Source of the DNA: Secundilactobacillus collinoides DSM 20515 = JCM 1123
Lineage (GTDB): Bacteria; Bacillota; Bacilli; Lactobacillales; Lactobacillaceae
Assembly: GCF_001435975.1 (NCBI RefSeq)
Contig: NZ_AYYR01000082.1
Span: 22,033-67,942 of the forward strand
Length of the DNA stretch: 45,910 nucleotides
Direction of reading: 5' to 3'
Every line of letters begins with the position of its first letter. Position 1 is the first letter of the stretch. The translations under genes and the position numbers were made by a program. Under the pieces are notes generated by a model that was not told the DNA's origin, made no database searches, and saw only the letters and a list, made by a program, of their open reading frames with translations. Positions 8,358-17,519 of this stretch are shown here, one piece after another.

Positions 8358-8386
8358 TAAAAAAAGAATTTAATCTGAGATTCTTT
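8358..8386 (-). terminator. Partial terminator after the ABC ATPase gene
   Basis: On the minus strand AAAGAAT pairs with ATTCTTT around ten bases and is followed by further T. It lies nine bases beyond the ATPase stop and could attenuate expression of the two small genes. Confidence 0.5.
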
Positions 8387-8394
8387 CAGATTTG

Positions 8395-9063
8395 CTACGC
8401 GGTCGGTTGTTCCATTGTAAATTGCTTGTGAGCAAGACGATACGAGTGGTCGCAGGCTGCCGCCACGTTGGTTTCGTGGGTGACAATGATCACACACTTG
8501 TTTTCTTCGTGGGCCAGCTGCTGAAATAGTTCAACAACTTCCTTAGTGTTGGCCTCATCCAGATTCCCAGTCGGTTCGTCAGCGACAACGAGATCCGCGT
8601 CGCATCCCATAGCCCGGGCAATGGCAACCCGTTGCTGTTGACCACCAGACAGATGGGTCACATTCTGCCCCATTTGGTCTTCGGTCAGACCAAGTTTTGC
8701 CAGTAATTGTTTGGCATATGCCTTATCACCCTGGTGCTTCGAATTCGTGATGGCCATTGCGGTCAGAACGTTGTTCACGGGTGACATGTAGTTAAACAGA
8801 TTATATGCCTGGAAAACGATGGAGACGCTGTGTTTTCTATAATTGGTCAAGCCCATCTTGCGGATGTCTTTGCCATTGAGTTCGATGCGCCCCGCTTTCG
8901 GGGTATCCAAGCCGGCGACTAACGAGAGGAATGTCGTTTTCCCTGAACCGGACTCACCAACGACTGCGTATGATTGACCCGCTTCAAAACTCAGGTTCAC
9001 GTTGGTAAACAGCGCGTCATCCGGATGGCTATACCAGTAGCCTAAATCTTTAATTGTTAACAT
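8395..9063 (-). CDS. ABC transporter ATP-binding protein, LolD/MacB-type
   Basis: A 222-aa ATPase of the family that pairs with FtsX-type permeases. Visible motifs are Walker A GESGSGKTT (about residues 36-44), the Q-loop region SIVFQAYNLFNYM, the signature LSGGQQQRVAIARAM, Walker B DLVVADEPTGNLD and the switch His in VIIVTHE. It lies 17 bases downstream of the permease gene with a good ribosome binding site (AAAGGAGCG), so the two are co-transcribed. Related systems export peptides, lipids or antibiotics or act as mechanical sensors. The substrate is not readable from the sequence. Confidence 0.9.
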   Translation of the reverse strand: MLTIKDLGYWYSHPDDALFTNVNLSFEAGQSYAVVGESGSGKTTFLSLVAGLDTPKAGRIELNGKDIRKMGLTNYRKHSVSIVFQAYNLFNYMSPVNNVLTAMAITNSKHQGDKAYAKQLLAKLGLTEDQMGQNVTHLSGGQQQRVAIARAMGCDADLVVADEPTGNLDEANTKEVVELFQQLAHEENKCVIIVTHETNVAAACDHSYRLAHKQFTMEQPTA

Positions 9064-9080
9064 TCAAAACGCTCCTTTCA

Positions 9081-10544
9081 TTAGTCCAACAGAATTTTCT
9101 TCGGCTGCAGCCGCAAAATATTTCCAGCTGCTAACATCACCGACAACAGCGTGATAACTAAGCCCATGGCGCCTAACTTAACCAACTGAACGGCAGAGAG
9201 TTTAACGTCCAGATTGGTCTGCTTAACGGAGGCCGTCCGAGAACTTGTTGCTTGGTTCCCCATTTGACCGCCGCCCATCTTGCCGCTTGGCGCTTGACCG
9301 TTACCCTTCATTCCGCCGCCGGGTGCCTGTGTCGTGCTGGTGCTTGAGCTGGTCGAGAGACTGGACGTTTGCTGACTGACAAGCTGATTACCCAGCTTGT
9401 TGCCGATAAATTGGCCGCCAATGCCAGCAATGACCAGGCTGACAACCATCACAATACCCATTTCAACAAAGAACTGGCCGATGACCTTCCCGCGACTCTC
9501 ACCAAGGGCGAGAAGCACACCGATTTCATGTCGGCGTTCGCGAATCTGAAGCATGATGATCAACGCTAGAATGATCGTCCCAGCAATTGCAACGAGCCAC
9601 ACGATCTTATTGGCAAAGGATTCAACGCTCTTCATCGAAGCCTTCACCGTCTGGTAACTAGCATCATCTGTGCTGAGGCTGTACTTGCTGGTATTAATGA
9701 GTTTCTTCCCAGCAGCCTTCACTGAACTGACCTTGCTTGGATTCGATACGTTAAAGGTAACAGAATCAGCAGTGTTCTTGTACTTCGACCCCTTTACCGT
9801 GTTCGCAAAGGTGTATGACGTGTAAATGGTGTTCGATGGATCACTGACACCAGGCATTGAACTAGAAGCACTTGATTTGGCCTTGTAAATACCGACGATC
9901 TTCAAGGTGTAGGTCTTTTTGCTGCTGGTGGTCTTCACCTTAATGGTGTCGCCAACCTTCAGACTGTCCGCTTTGGCCAGTTCCGATTCAATAACGGTGT
10001 TGTTTGTATTCTTATCTGAAGTGGTCAAATTTCGGCCGGAAGTAATTTTATCTGTTTTGTCTGTAAAACTGCTTGACGAGGCGGTACTGGTCACCCCATC
10101 GACTGTGATATCACCGGTACTTGACGATGATGAGCCGCCCATTCGACCACCCATCTGTGAAGATGCCGTACTGGTGCTGACAGTATCGAAGCCGTCAGCA
10201 TTCACTGATGTTGATGACGTTGCGTTATAACTCGAAATGTTGCTGAGTTTGGCAATTTTCTTTGCGTCACTTAGTTTTACTGGTGACGTTGTAATGGTTG
10301 GTTTGCTGGAGGAACCGCTGGATTGACTCTTTTGCATCTTTTTGAAAGCCGCTGCCCGGTTAGCTGACAAGGTTATCGTCACCCCAACATTTTCCTTTGC
10401 TTGTTGGGTTGCCTTATCCGCAGCGCTGTGAATCAGTAGCCCGGCAAACACGAATAACATAATGGCTGACATAACGATCAGCATTAATAGGGAGCGCCCT
10501 TTCTTGGCCAGTAAACTCAGCCAGGCGCGTTTGAAAAAGTTCAT
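9081..10544 (-). CDS. ABC transporter permease, FtsX/MacB-type
   Basis: A 487-aa permease with one N-terminal membrane helix (LLMLIVMSAIMLFVFAGLLI), a large Ser/Thr-rich outside domain of about 270 residues, then three C-terminal helices including the FtsX-type segment IRERRHEIGVLLALGES. Between the last two helices lies a long low-complexity loop rich in Ser, Gly, Met and Gln (GGGMKGNG, GKMGGGQMGN), and the outside domain holds a similar MGGRMGG patch. The start at 10544 follows AAAGGAG by eight bases; an upstream start has no such site. It is the first gene of the operon with the ATPase and two small proteins. Confidence 0.88.
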   Translation of the reverse strand: MNFFKRAWLSLLAKKGRSLLMLIVMSAIMLFVFAGLLIHSAADKATQQAKENVGVTITLSANRAAAFKKMQKSQSSGSSSKPTITTSPVKLSDAKKIAKLSNISSYNATSSTSVNADGFDTVSTSTASSQMGGRMGGSSSSSTGDITVDGVTSTASSSSFTDKTDKITSGRNLTTSDKNTNNTVIESELAKADSLKVGDTIKVKTTSSKKTYTLKIVGIYKAKSSASSSMPGVSDPSNTIYTSYTFANTVKGSKYKNTADSVTFNVSNPSKVSSVKAAGKKLINTSKYSLSTDDASYQTVKASMKSVESFANKIVWLVAIAGTIILALIIMLQIRERRHEIGVLLALGESRGKVIGQFFVEMGIVMVVSLVIAGIGGQFIGNKLGNQLVSQQTSSLSTSSSTSTTQAPGGGMKGNGQAPSGKMGGGQMGNQATSSRTASVKQTNLDVKLSAVQLVKLGAMGLVITLLSVMLAAGNILRLQPKKILLD

Positions 10545-10654
10545 TCTATAAACTCCTTTAACATGATTTTTGTCGAATACATAATAGCTGGTCGTGTGAG
10601 TCACCGGATCCGTTCGTGACTCAACTGAACATGGTATTTTTATACGCTGGCTGA

Positions 10655-10672
10655 CTTAAAGATAACTTAAAG
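10655..10672. promoter_or_regulatory. CTTAAAG direct repeat, 11-bp period
   Basis: CTTAAAG occurs at 10655-10661 and again at 10666-10672, about 110-130 bases upstream of the permease start. Direct heptamers one helical turn apart are typical of OmpR/PhoB-family response-regulator sites. No two-component genes are in the window. Confidence 0.4.
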
Positions 10673-10780
10673 CCGCGGTTAGAATTCACTGATACTTCGG
10701 TTGTGTGACCGATTCTTAAGATGGGCATTTTTATAAACCTGCTGTTCTTATGACATTTTTGTCAGTTCTCTGTGACCTGC

Positions 10781-10815
10781 TTAATTTTGGTTAAGCTCGG
10801 TGAAATTTAGTTAAG
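10781..10815. promoter_or_regulatory. Phased TTAA motifs upstream of the ABC operon
   Basis: TTAA at 10781, 10791 and 10811 is spaced 10 and 20 bases apart, so the motifs lie on one face of the helix. They are possibly further response-regulator half-sites. Confidence 0.3.
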
Positions 10816-11195
10816 AATGGTATAAGTGGGGACTTACGGTATCTGGCATGCTGCAGTTAGTGTATTGCTGGACTGTCAGGCGGGACGTTCTTTTTATGCG
10901 TGCGACCTTCCTGAAGAAACACGTTGCATTCTGCAATTCGACACGCACTTCCGCTTACTGTGAGCAGAGTTCCTGCAGGAGGCTTTGTCACACAATCAAA
11001 TCACCCCAGTTTACAGGCTATCCGTTCTCGATTGCGTCATGCTTTCTTGCGACAACCTACGCCTGCTAATCGCTAGTCAAACTGATTGATAGTTGTATTC
11101 AACAACTACGCGTGATAGCCATGATTGTGTGCTACAATCACTTATTTAATCTCTTTACGACTTCACTGATTTGACTGGTGCCGTTTTAGTGTACA
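10816..11195. other. Intergenic, no gene supported
   Basis: A 73-codon plus-strand open frame at 10848-11069 is Cys/Arg/Ser-rich, lacks a ribosome binding site and has no recognisable motif, so I do not call it. Nothing else is seen. Confidence 0.4.
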
Positions 11196-11230
11196 CAAAA
11201 AGGTTGCCCTGATTGTCTCAGTCCAACCTT
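11196..11230 (-). terminator. Terminator of the TauE/SafE gene
   Basis: On the minus strand AAGGTTG pairs with CAACCTT around 17 bases and is followed by TTTTTGTG, about 35 bases after the stop codon. Confidence 0.65.
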
Positions 11231-11265
11231 CTTAACTACGTGATACTATTTTTGAATCACCCATT

Positions 11266-12033
11266 TTACTTAAAATAAGCCGAATAAAACAAATACAGGC
11301 CTAATAACATGGCCGCAATTGAAATCACCGTTCTCGTCAATTTCACTGGTACGTGGCGCACCGCAATCGGCCCCATGTAGCCGCCAATGAACATGCCAAT
11401 TGCTAACGGGATGGCCAGCAGCCAATACACCTTCGTTGTAAAAGCGTAGATAATTAACGACAAAATGTTGGTCGTAAACGACGTGAAATTTTTAATCGCA
11501 TTGCTGACCACAAATGGTGTGGTCAGTGTCACTGTCAAAATTGACAGCAGGAAAATTCCCGCTGCTGCGCCGAAATAACCTATGTAGATACCGACTAGAA
11601 AAATCGCGCCGTTTTTCAATCCTTGCTTGATAAGACCATCGGATTGGGCGGTTTGTTTCTTTACCGCGTGCCTGCCCGATACGAGCATGGCCACGCCCGC
11701 GCCAAAAATCAGAAACGGCACGATTTTTTCAAAACTGGCCGACGGTGCGTAGGCCAATATCAGGCAGCCAATCACCCCGCCAGCCATGGCCACGATCGAC
11801 ACGTGCCACATGATGCGGCGATGCCCGTGTAGTTCCTTGCCGGAAGCCATAGTTGATCCGAGTCCGGTAAAGATCAGCGCCGCAGTATTGGTGACGTTAG
11901 CACTGACCGGCGGCACACCGATACTGAGCAGCACTGGGTACGAAATCAATGACGCCAAGCCGGCAATCGCACTGATAAAGCCGGCGACGGTGCCAGCAAC
12001 TAATAGATAAACTGCGATTAACCCTGCATGCAC
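11266..12033 (-). CDS. TauE/SafE-family membrane transporter
   Basis: A 255-aa integral membrane protein with about eight hydrophobic helices. The first holds AGTVAGFISAIAGLASLISYPVLLSIG and the second the VSANVTNTAAL segment typical of the TauE/SafE (DUF81) family. Members move sulfite, sulfoacetate or other organosulfur anions across the membrane; the substrate here is unknown. The start is a GTG at 12033 with AGAGAGGG seven bases upstream, which removes a charged leader present in the longer frame. It follows a TetR gene on the same strand but is separated from it by a strong terminator, so it is probably its own unit. Confidence 0.85.
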   Translation of the reverse strand: MHAGLIAVYLLVAGTVAGFISAIAGLASLISYPVLLSIGVPPVSANVTNTAALIFTGLGSTMASGKELHGHRRIMWHVSIVAMAGGVIGCLILAYAPSASFEKIVPFLIFGAGVAMLVSGRHAVKKQTAQSDGLIKQGLKNGAIFLVGIYIGYFGAAAGIFLLSILTVTLTTPFVVSNAIKNFTSFTTNILSLIIYAFTTKVYWLLAIPLAIGMFIGGYMGPIAVRHVPVKLTRTVISIAAMLLGLYLFYSAYFK

Positions 12034-12167
12034 AGCAATTCCCTCTCTTCTCCATATCTTTCTCTTCTTTAAGATTATACAACAACGCGCTGGTGAACTC
12101 GTGGGATCGCCATAAAACAACGGGGCAGATTGAACAATAATCCCTGTTAACCGGAAGTCCAGAGCTC

Positions 12168-12204
12168 AAAAAAGGCACCGCGCGATTTGCGCGATGCCTT
12201 TTTA
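12168..12204. terminator. Bidirectional terminator
   Basis: AAAAAGGCA and TGCCTTTTT form the outer stem, and a CGCGC-type inner stem closes the loop. It lies directly after the TetR gene and ends the activase-TetR transcript. Confidence 0.75.
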
Positions 12205-12215
12205 TAACGCAATGT

Positions 12216-12890
12216 TTAGCGTGTTTCCGCCTCATCTCGTGCTTCCGCTGGCACTAAACCCTGAAGTAAGAACTCCACGATTTCATTGGTGGTTTCGTCA
12301 ACGTCTAACGGTTTACTGCTCATGACGATGTTCGGTATCAAATACCCCAGCAAAACGCCAGAAATCGTCCGAATAATTCGCATGGCATCCCAATCCACCA
12401 GTTCACCACGTGCTTGGTAGCAGGAGAAGACCTGGTTGACCGACGTTTCAATCACGAGAACCAGTCGCGATGTCAGCCCCTCAAGCATGCTGGGATTCTT
12501 CACGATTTCTTGGATGAAGATTCGCATCTCTTGCCGATTTTCCATGATGTACTTGATACGGTCACGGACGGCATATCGCAGTAGGACTGCAAAATGTTCT
12601 TCCGGCTGGCCACTAAGATCCTTTAAGAAGTCAACAATGACCTGTGGCAGAATATCGTTCACGAAGGGGTCCAACACAGCCTTCAACAGCGCATCCTTGG
12701 TTTTAAAGTGCTTAAAAACAGTGCCTTCAGCACAACCGGCGAGTTTGGCGATGTCTTGGGTACTCGTGTTCTCGTACCCCTTCTCGGCAAATAATATTAA
12801 ACTGGCTTTTAAAACACTCTGTTGCTTGATGGACAGTGATGAGTTGTCAATGTTCGCATCAAATAAGGTTTTCACATCTGTGTGGTCCAT
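12216..12890 (-). CDS. TetR/AcrR-family regulator, 224 aa
   Basis: A longer TetR-type repressor, distinct from the short TetR group elsewhere in the window. The helix-turn-helix is canonical (ENTSTQDIAKLAGCAEGTVFKHF) and follows a LKASLILFAEKGY helix, and the regulatory domain is about 160 residues. The ATG at 12890 has GGGGTG six bases upstream. It starts 30 bases after the giant activase-like gene and is most likely co-transcribed with it. An inverted AGTGAG/CTCACT pair in that operon's promoter is a natural candidate operator, which would make this an autoregulated two-gene unit. Confidence 0.88.
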   Translation of the reverse strand: MDHTDVKTLFDANIDNSSLSIKQQSVLKASLILFAEKGYENTSTQDIAKLAGCAEGTVFKHFKTKDALLKAVLDPFVNDILPQVIVDFLKDLSGQPEEHFAVLLRYAVRDRIKYIMENRQEMRIFIQEIVKNPSMLEGLTSRLVLVIETSVNQVFSCYQARGELVDWDAMRIIRTISGVLLGYLIPNIVMSSKPLDVDETTNEIVEFLLQGLVPAEARDEAETR

Positions 12891-12920
12891 GGTACGCACC
12901 CCGATTTTAGTATTGTTCGT

Positions 12921-15900
12921 TTAGGATTGGGCAAACGCTGCGGCCTGTGCTTTTGCAGTTGGTGTTGCGTGCGTTTGTGAGTCTTGTTCATCAGCTTGTT
13001 TTTTGGCTTGTGCTTCCGCCAGGTTCTTGTTAGCAGTGGCCATCATCAACCGGATCCGGTTCAATTGGTTAACAACTGAGGTGCCGGGATCGTAGTCAAT
13101 CGCGGTGATGTTTGATCCTGGGAACTGACGACGCAACTCTTTAAGCATTCCCTTACCAACAATGTGGTTTGGCAGGCAGCCGAATGGTTGCATACAAATG
13201 ATGTTTGGCACACCACTCTTCAACAGTTCAATCATTTCACCGGTCAGGAACCAGCCTTCACCCGTTTGATTCCCGAGTGACAGAATCTTGCTGGCATCGT
13301 CGGCCACTTTTTCGATAGCTTCGATACCGTGGAAGCGTTTGGAAGCCTTCAAAGCCTTTTGCATTGGTTGTTCAGCCCACTTGATAAGGTCCAAAGCAAA
13401 CTTAGCAAACCACTTGGCTTTGATTGACGAGCCTAAATGCTGATACTTGTAAATTTGGTTGTACAACGAGTAGTTCATAAAGCCGACGATATCTGGGACA
13501 ACGGCTTCAGCACCCTCTTTTTCCAACAAGTGTACCACGTCATTGTTGGCGATAGGTGAATATTTTACAAGAATTTCACCAACCAGCCCGACTTTCGGCT
13601 TGACAGCATCACTTTGCGGCACGGTATCAAAGTCTTTGACGATTTGGTTAACGTTTTTCTTAAATTCTTTGAAACTACCCTTTTCGATGGATGGCTGTAC
13701 CAGCTTAAGCCAGTTTTCATGCATCTTATCGATGATGCCCGGCTCAGTTTCGTAAGGCCGAGTATGGTAGGTCACTTGTTCAAACAAGTCGCCATACAGG
13801 AACGCGATGGCAACCCGCCGCAGCAACGGCAAGGTCATCTTGAAGCCGGAGGTGGATTCAACACCCTGATTGCCAAGTGACATTGAAACAACTGGCACTT
13901 GTTGGAACCCGGCGTCCTTCAACGCTTTTCTGATCAGCGGAATGTAGTTAGTGGCCCGGCAGCCGCCACCAGTTTGGGTCATCATGACAGCCGTCTTGTT
14001 CAGATCGTACTTCCCGGATTGCAGGGCTTCAATCATTTGACCGATCGAAATGATAGCTGGGTAGCAGGCGTCATTGTTAACGAACTTTTGCCCGACATCG
14101 ACTGATTTGTGGTCGTTCATCGGCAGGTTCACCACGTTGTAGCCAGAGGCTTTAAGCGCAACGTCAACGAGTCCATGTTGATGAACAGGTGACATCATTG
14201 GCATCAATAGGGTGTACCCTTCCTTTTGCATTTCTGGTGTAAACTCAACCGGCTTGTCGTTTTCATGGAGCTTCATTGGCAGAATCTTTCTGGTCTGACG
14301 TTCCTTAACGGCGGCCTTTAATGACCGGAGACGAATCCGAACGGCACCCATGTTGGTCCCTTCATCGATCTTCAATGAAGTGTACAAACGGTTGTGCTGA
14401 CTCAAAATCTCTTCGACTTGATCGGAATCAATGGTGTCGATCCCACAACCAAAGGAGTTCAATTGCACGAATTCCAGTTGCGGCATCTTAGCAACCACCC
14501 GAGCGGCAGCAAACAGCCGTGAGTGATACATCCACTGGTTAACGACCCGCAGACCCTTAACGTCACCTAAGTGGGCAACAGAGTCTTCAGTGAGTACGTG
14601 GAAACCTTCAGCAGTCATCAATTGAGAAATCCCGTGGTTGACTTGGGGATCCAAATGATATGGCCGACCGGCAAGCACAATGCCGTGTTCACCAGTATCG
14701 CGCAACATAGCCAGTGTATCCTCGCCACGGTCACGAATCTGTTGCTTGAAGTGTTCCAGTTCAGCGTAACCGGCGTCCAAGGCGTCAGCAATTTCTGCCT
14801 TGCTGATACCCCAGTCCTTGAAGGATTCATAAAGGTTTTCAGTCGTTGATTTCTTATCTGCTAGGTTCAAGTATGGTGAAATCAAGTTAACTTTACCACT
14901 AGTGATTTCATCCACATTGTTACGAATCACATTTGGATAAGACTGCACAATTGGGCAGTTAAAGTGGTTAGCAGAATCTTTGTTTTCTTCAACCTCGTAA
15001 ACAACGGCTGGGTAGAAAATCTGCTTATAGCCGCGGTCGATCAACGCTTGGATGTGACCGTGGACTTGTTTTGCCGGGTAGCAGACCGTATCGCTAGGAA
15101 TGGTCTCCATGCCCTTTTCGTATTGTTCCTGCGTCCCCTTATGTGAGAGTTCGGCCCGGATCTTCAACTTCCGGAAGAACGTCTGCCATAGTGGGTAGTT
15201 TTCGTACATATTTAGAACCCGAGGAATCCCGAGTTTGCCGCGAGTTGCGAGCTTGGTCCGAAGTGGTCGGTAGCTGAATAACAGCTTGTACTTTTCAGCG
15301 ACCAGGTTGACCTTGCCGTTATCCTTAGGCATCCGGTAACCGAGGCCACGTGCTTCACCACGTTCACACCGGTTCCCAGTAACGAATTTCCGGCCATCGT
15401 TAAACACAGTGATGGTCAGTGGGCAATTGTTTTCGCAACCACCACAGTGCATGTATTCCTTCTTAAATGACAATTTGTCCATTTGTTCGGGCTTCAACAA
15501 GGTGGTAACATCGCCGTCTTTGTAGTTTTCTTCAGCAATCAAAGCGGCACCGTAAGCACCCATCAGACCAGCAATGTTAGGCCGAACGACCTCGGTGCCA
15601 GCAATCTTTTCAAAAGCCCGCAAAACGGCTTCGTTGTAGAATGTCCCACCCTGACAAACGATATGGTGGCCCATGTCTTCAACACGGCGCATTTTAATAA
15701 CCTTAAACAGGGCGTTTTTAATAATGGAAACTGACAGACCAGCGGCAATGTCGCCAATCGTGGCGCCTTCCTTTTGAACCTGCTTGACCTTAGAGTTCAT
15801 GAAGACCGTGCAACGTGAACCCAAGTCAGACGGGTTCTTTGCCAACAAGGCAGCCTGGGCAAAATCACGAATATCATACTTCAGTGATGTTGCGAAGGTT

Positions 15901-17267
15901 TCGAGGAAGGACCCGCAACCTGATGAACAAGCCTCGTTCAGTTTAATGGTTGAAAGCGCATCGTTTTTAATGGTCATGGCTTTCATATCCTGACCACCGA
16001 TATCTAAAATAAAGTCCACTTTTGGATCAAAGTAGTGCGCGGCCCGATAATGTGCGACGGTTTCCACTTCACCAACGTCAACTTCAAGGGCGTTTTTGAT
16101 CAAATGTTCGCCATAGCCGGTAACCGCGGTCTTGCCGATAGTGATTCCTTCGGGCATCTTTGAATCCATGTCTCTCAGAATCTGCTTCGTCTTTTCCAGC
16201 GGATCACCATCGTTACTATCATAGTATGTGTACAGCAACTTATTGTCATCGGAAATCAGTGCCACCTTGGTGGTCGTTGACCCGGCATCGATGCCAAGAA
16301 AAGCCGTTCCACGATAGGAATCAAGGTCGCGGGTCTCGACTTGAGCTTGGGCATGCCGTTTCCGGAATTCTTGCAGTTCGTTATCGTCCTTGAACAAGGG
16401 CTCCAATGAGGAGCTTGGGTGCATACCGGAATCGTCACCGTTTTCCAACTTATCGATCAAATTATCCAAGTTGGTCTGCGGCTGATCGACAGCGTACAAG
16501 CAGGCACCCTTAGCCACAAACAGTTGTGGATCTTCGGGAAAAATAACCTCTTCCGGTGTCAGCTTCAGGGTGTCGATAAAACGCACCCGCAGTTGGTCCA
16601 TAAAGTACAGTGGACCGCCTAAGAAGGCCACGTTACCCTTGATTTTGTGACCAGCAGCCAGGCCAGAAATGGTTTGGTTGACAACGGCTTGGAAAATGCT
16701 GGCTGCGATGTCTTCCTTGCGAGCACCATCATTGATCAGCGGTTGAACGTCAGTCTTAGCGAAAACACCACACCGACTCGCAATTGGATAAATTGTCTTG
16801 GCGTCTTTTGCGAGTGTGTTCAAACCGCTCGCATCCGTTTTTAGCAGTGTGGCCATTTGGTCGATAAAGGCCCCGGTCCCACCGGCACAGCTCCCGTTCA
16901 TCCGTTGCTCCAAAGAAGCGCCGAAGAACGTGATCTTGGCATCTTCACCACCAAGTTCAATCGAGACATCGGTTTCTGGAATCAGTGTCTCAACGGTCTT
17001 TGTGCAGGCAATCACTTCTTGTACGAATTTCAGTTCAAGTAAATTTGCTAAACCAATTCCACCAGACCCGGTAATCGTAAACGAAATCGGTGTCTGAGAA
17101 TCTATTTCAGCAATGGCTTCCTTCATAATTTTTTCAGTTGCGGCTTTAACGTCAGAATAGTGACGCTCGTACCGAGAAAAATGGGTTTTGTGCTGGTCAT
17201 CCATGATAACCAGCTTGACAGTGGTCGACCCCACATCGATCCCACCATAGTAATGTTGTGCTGACAT
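12921..17267 (-). CDS. Giant acyl-CoA dehydratase activase-type protein
   Basis: A 1448-aa protein of the BadF/BadG/BcrA/BcrD ATPase family fused to a 2-hydroxyacyl-CoA-dehydratase-like half. Two actin-fold ATPase domains are visible: residues about 5-265 (GGIDVGSTTVK, GGEDAKI, Cys127, Cys166) and 322-585 (LGIDAGSTTTK, GGQDMKA, Cys447, Cys486). The Cys pairs have the same spacing, as expected for a 4Fe-4S cluster held between two ATPase units. A Cys-rich segment follows (Cys608, 611, 615, 634), then a long C-terminal region with CYPAK, NSFGCGID, TGGGCRATNY and FGCLPNHIVGKG motifs. Family members drive ATP-dependent low-potential electron transfer, but the role of this fused form is not established. 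The ATG at 17267 has AGAGGTG six bases upstream. No separate dehydratase genes are adjacent. Confidence 0.85.
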   Translation of the reverse strand: MSAQHYYGGIDVGSTTVKLVIMDDQHKTHFSRYERHYSDVKAATEKIMKEAIAEIDSQTPISFTITGSGGIGLANLLELKFVQEVIACTKTVETLIPETDVSIELGGEDAKITFFGASLEQRMNGSCAGGTGAFIDQMATLLKTDASGLNTLAKDAKTIYPIASRCGVFAKTDVQPLINDGARKEDIAASIFQAVVNQTISGLAAGHKIKGNVAFLGGPLYFMDQLRVRFIDTLKLTPEEVIFPEDPQLFVAKGACLYAVDQPQTNLDNLIDKLENGDDSGMHPSSSLEPLFKDDNELQEFRKRHAQAQVETRDLDSYRGTAFLGIDAGSTTTKVALISDDNKLLYTYYDSNDGDPLEKTKQILRDMDSKMPEGITIGKTAVTGYGEHLIKNALEVDVGEVETVAHYRAAHYFDPKVDFILDIGGQDMKAMTIKNDALSTIKLNEACSSGCGSFLETFATSLKYDIRDFAQAALLAKNPSDLGSRCTVFMNSKVKQVQKEGATIGDIAAGLSVSIIKNALFKVIKMRRVEDMGHHIVCQGGTFYNEAVLRAFEKIAGTEVVRPNIAGLMGAYGAALIAEENYKDGDVTTLLKPEQMDKLSFKKEYMHCGGCENNCPLTITVFNDGRKFVTGNRCERGEARGLGYRMPKDNGKVNLVAEKYKLLFSYRPLRTKLATRGKLGIPRVLNMYENYPLWQTFFRKLKIRAELSHKGTQEQYEKGMETIPSDTVCYPAKQVHGHIQALIDRGYKQIFYPAVVYEVEENKDSANHFNCPIVQSYPNVIRNNVDEITSGKVNLISPYLNLADKKSTTENLYESFKDWGISKAEIADALDAGYAELEHFKQQIRDRGEDTLAMLRDTGEHGIVLAGRPYHLDPQVNHGISQLMTAEGFHVLTEDSVAHLGDVKGLRVVNQWMYHSRLFAAARVVAKMPQLEFVQLNSFGCGIDTIDSDQVEEILSQHNRLYTSLKIDEGTNMGAVRIRLRSLKAAVKERQTRKILPMKLHENDKPVEFTPEMQKEGYTLLMPMMSPVHQHGLVDVALKASGYNVVNLPMNDHKSVDVGQKFVNNDACYPAIISIGQMIEALQSGKYDLNKTAVMMTQTGGGCRATNYIPLIRKALKDAGFQQVPVVSMSLGNQGVESTSGFKMTLPLLRRVAIAFLYGDLFEQVTYHTRPYETEPGIIDKMHENWLKLVQPSIEKGSFKEFKKNVNQIVKDFDTVPQSDAVKPKVGLVGEILVKYSPIANNDVVHLLEKEGAEAVVPDIVGFMNYSLYNQIYKYQHLGSSIKAKWFAKFALDLIKWAEQPMQKALKASKRFHGIEAIEKVADDASKILSLGNQTGEGWFLTGEMIELLKSGVPNIICMQPFGCLPNHIVGKGMLKELRRQFPGSNITAIDYDPGTSVVNQLNRIRLMMATANKNLAEAQAKKQADEQDSQTHATPTAKAQAAAFAQS

Positions 17268-17320
17268 TCGATTCACCTCTTAAGTAAAAGTCTCATTTGG
17301 TTACATCTCAAGCTGCGCTC

Positions 17321-17385
17321 TGCAATGCTGCGATTCATTTCAAATCAGGTACAACGCGAATTCTCCCCCGCGCAGCAGCATTGCA
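17321..17385 (-). promoter_or_regulatory. Hairpin in the leader of the activase operon
   Basis: TGCAATGCTGC at 17321-17331 pairs perfectly with GCAGCATTGCA at 17375-17385 around 43 bases. It lies between the likely promoter and the start codon at 17267, so it would fold in the 5' leader RNA. There is no T-run. Function is unknown. Confidence 0.4.
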
Positions 17386-17405
17386 ACCAGCCATTACGTT
17401 GTGTC

Positions 17406-17445
17406 TTTTTGACTAGTGTAGTGAGCACTCACTTTGTAGTTTAAC
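17406..17445 (-). promoter_or_regulatory. Candidate TetR operator in promoter
   Basis: AGTGAG and CTCACT (17420-17433) are inverted with a 2-base centre. On the minus strand TACACT, a possible -10 box, overlaps the edge, and TTAAAC about 18 bases upstream could be the -35. The site would sit between the boxes, a good place for repression by the co-transcribed TetR protein. Confidence 0.45.
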
Positions 17446-17485
17446 AGGGTTATTTCCGCTTTTAAATAGTATGTGAAAAGATTCC

Positions 17486-17519
17486 TTTTATATCATAATG
17501 GTATTCGTGTGATATAAAA
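17486..17519. repeat. Inverted repeat, 10-bp perfect arms
   Basis: TTTTATATCA and TGATATAAAA are separated by 14 bases, roughly 220 bases upstream of the activase start codon. It could be an operator or a hairpin. Confidence 0.4.

Noticed and set aside
10848-11069. 73-codon open frame
   Set aside because: No ribosome binding site, Cys/Arg/Ser-rich random composition, and no context.
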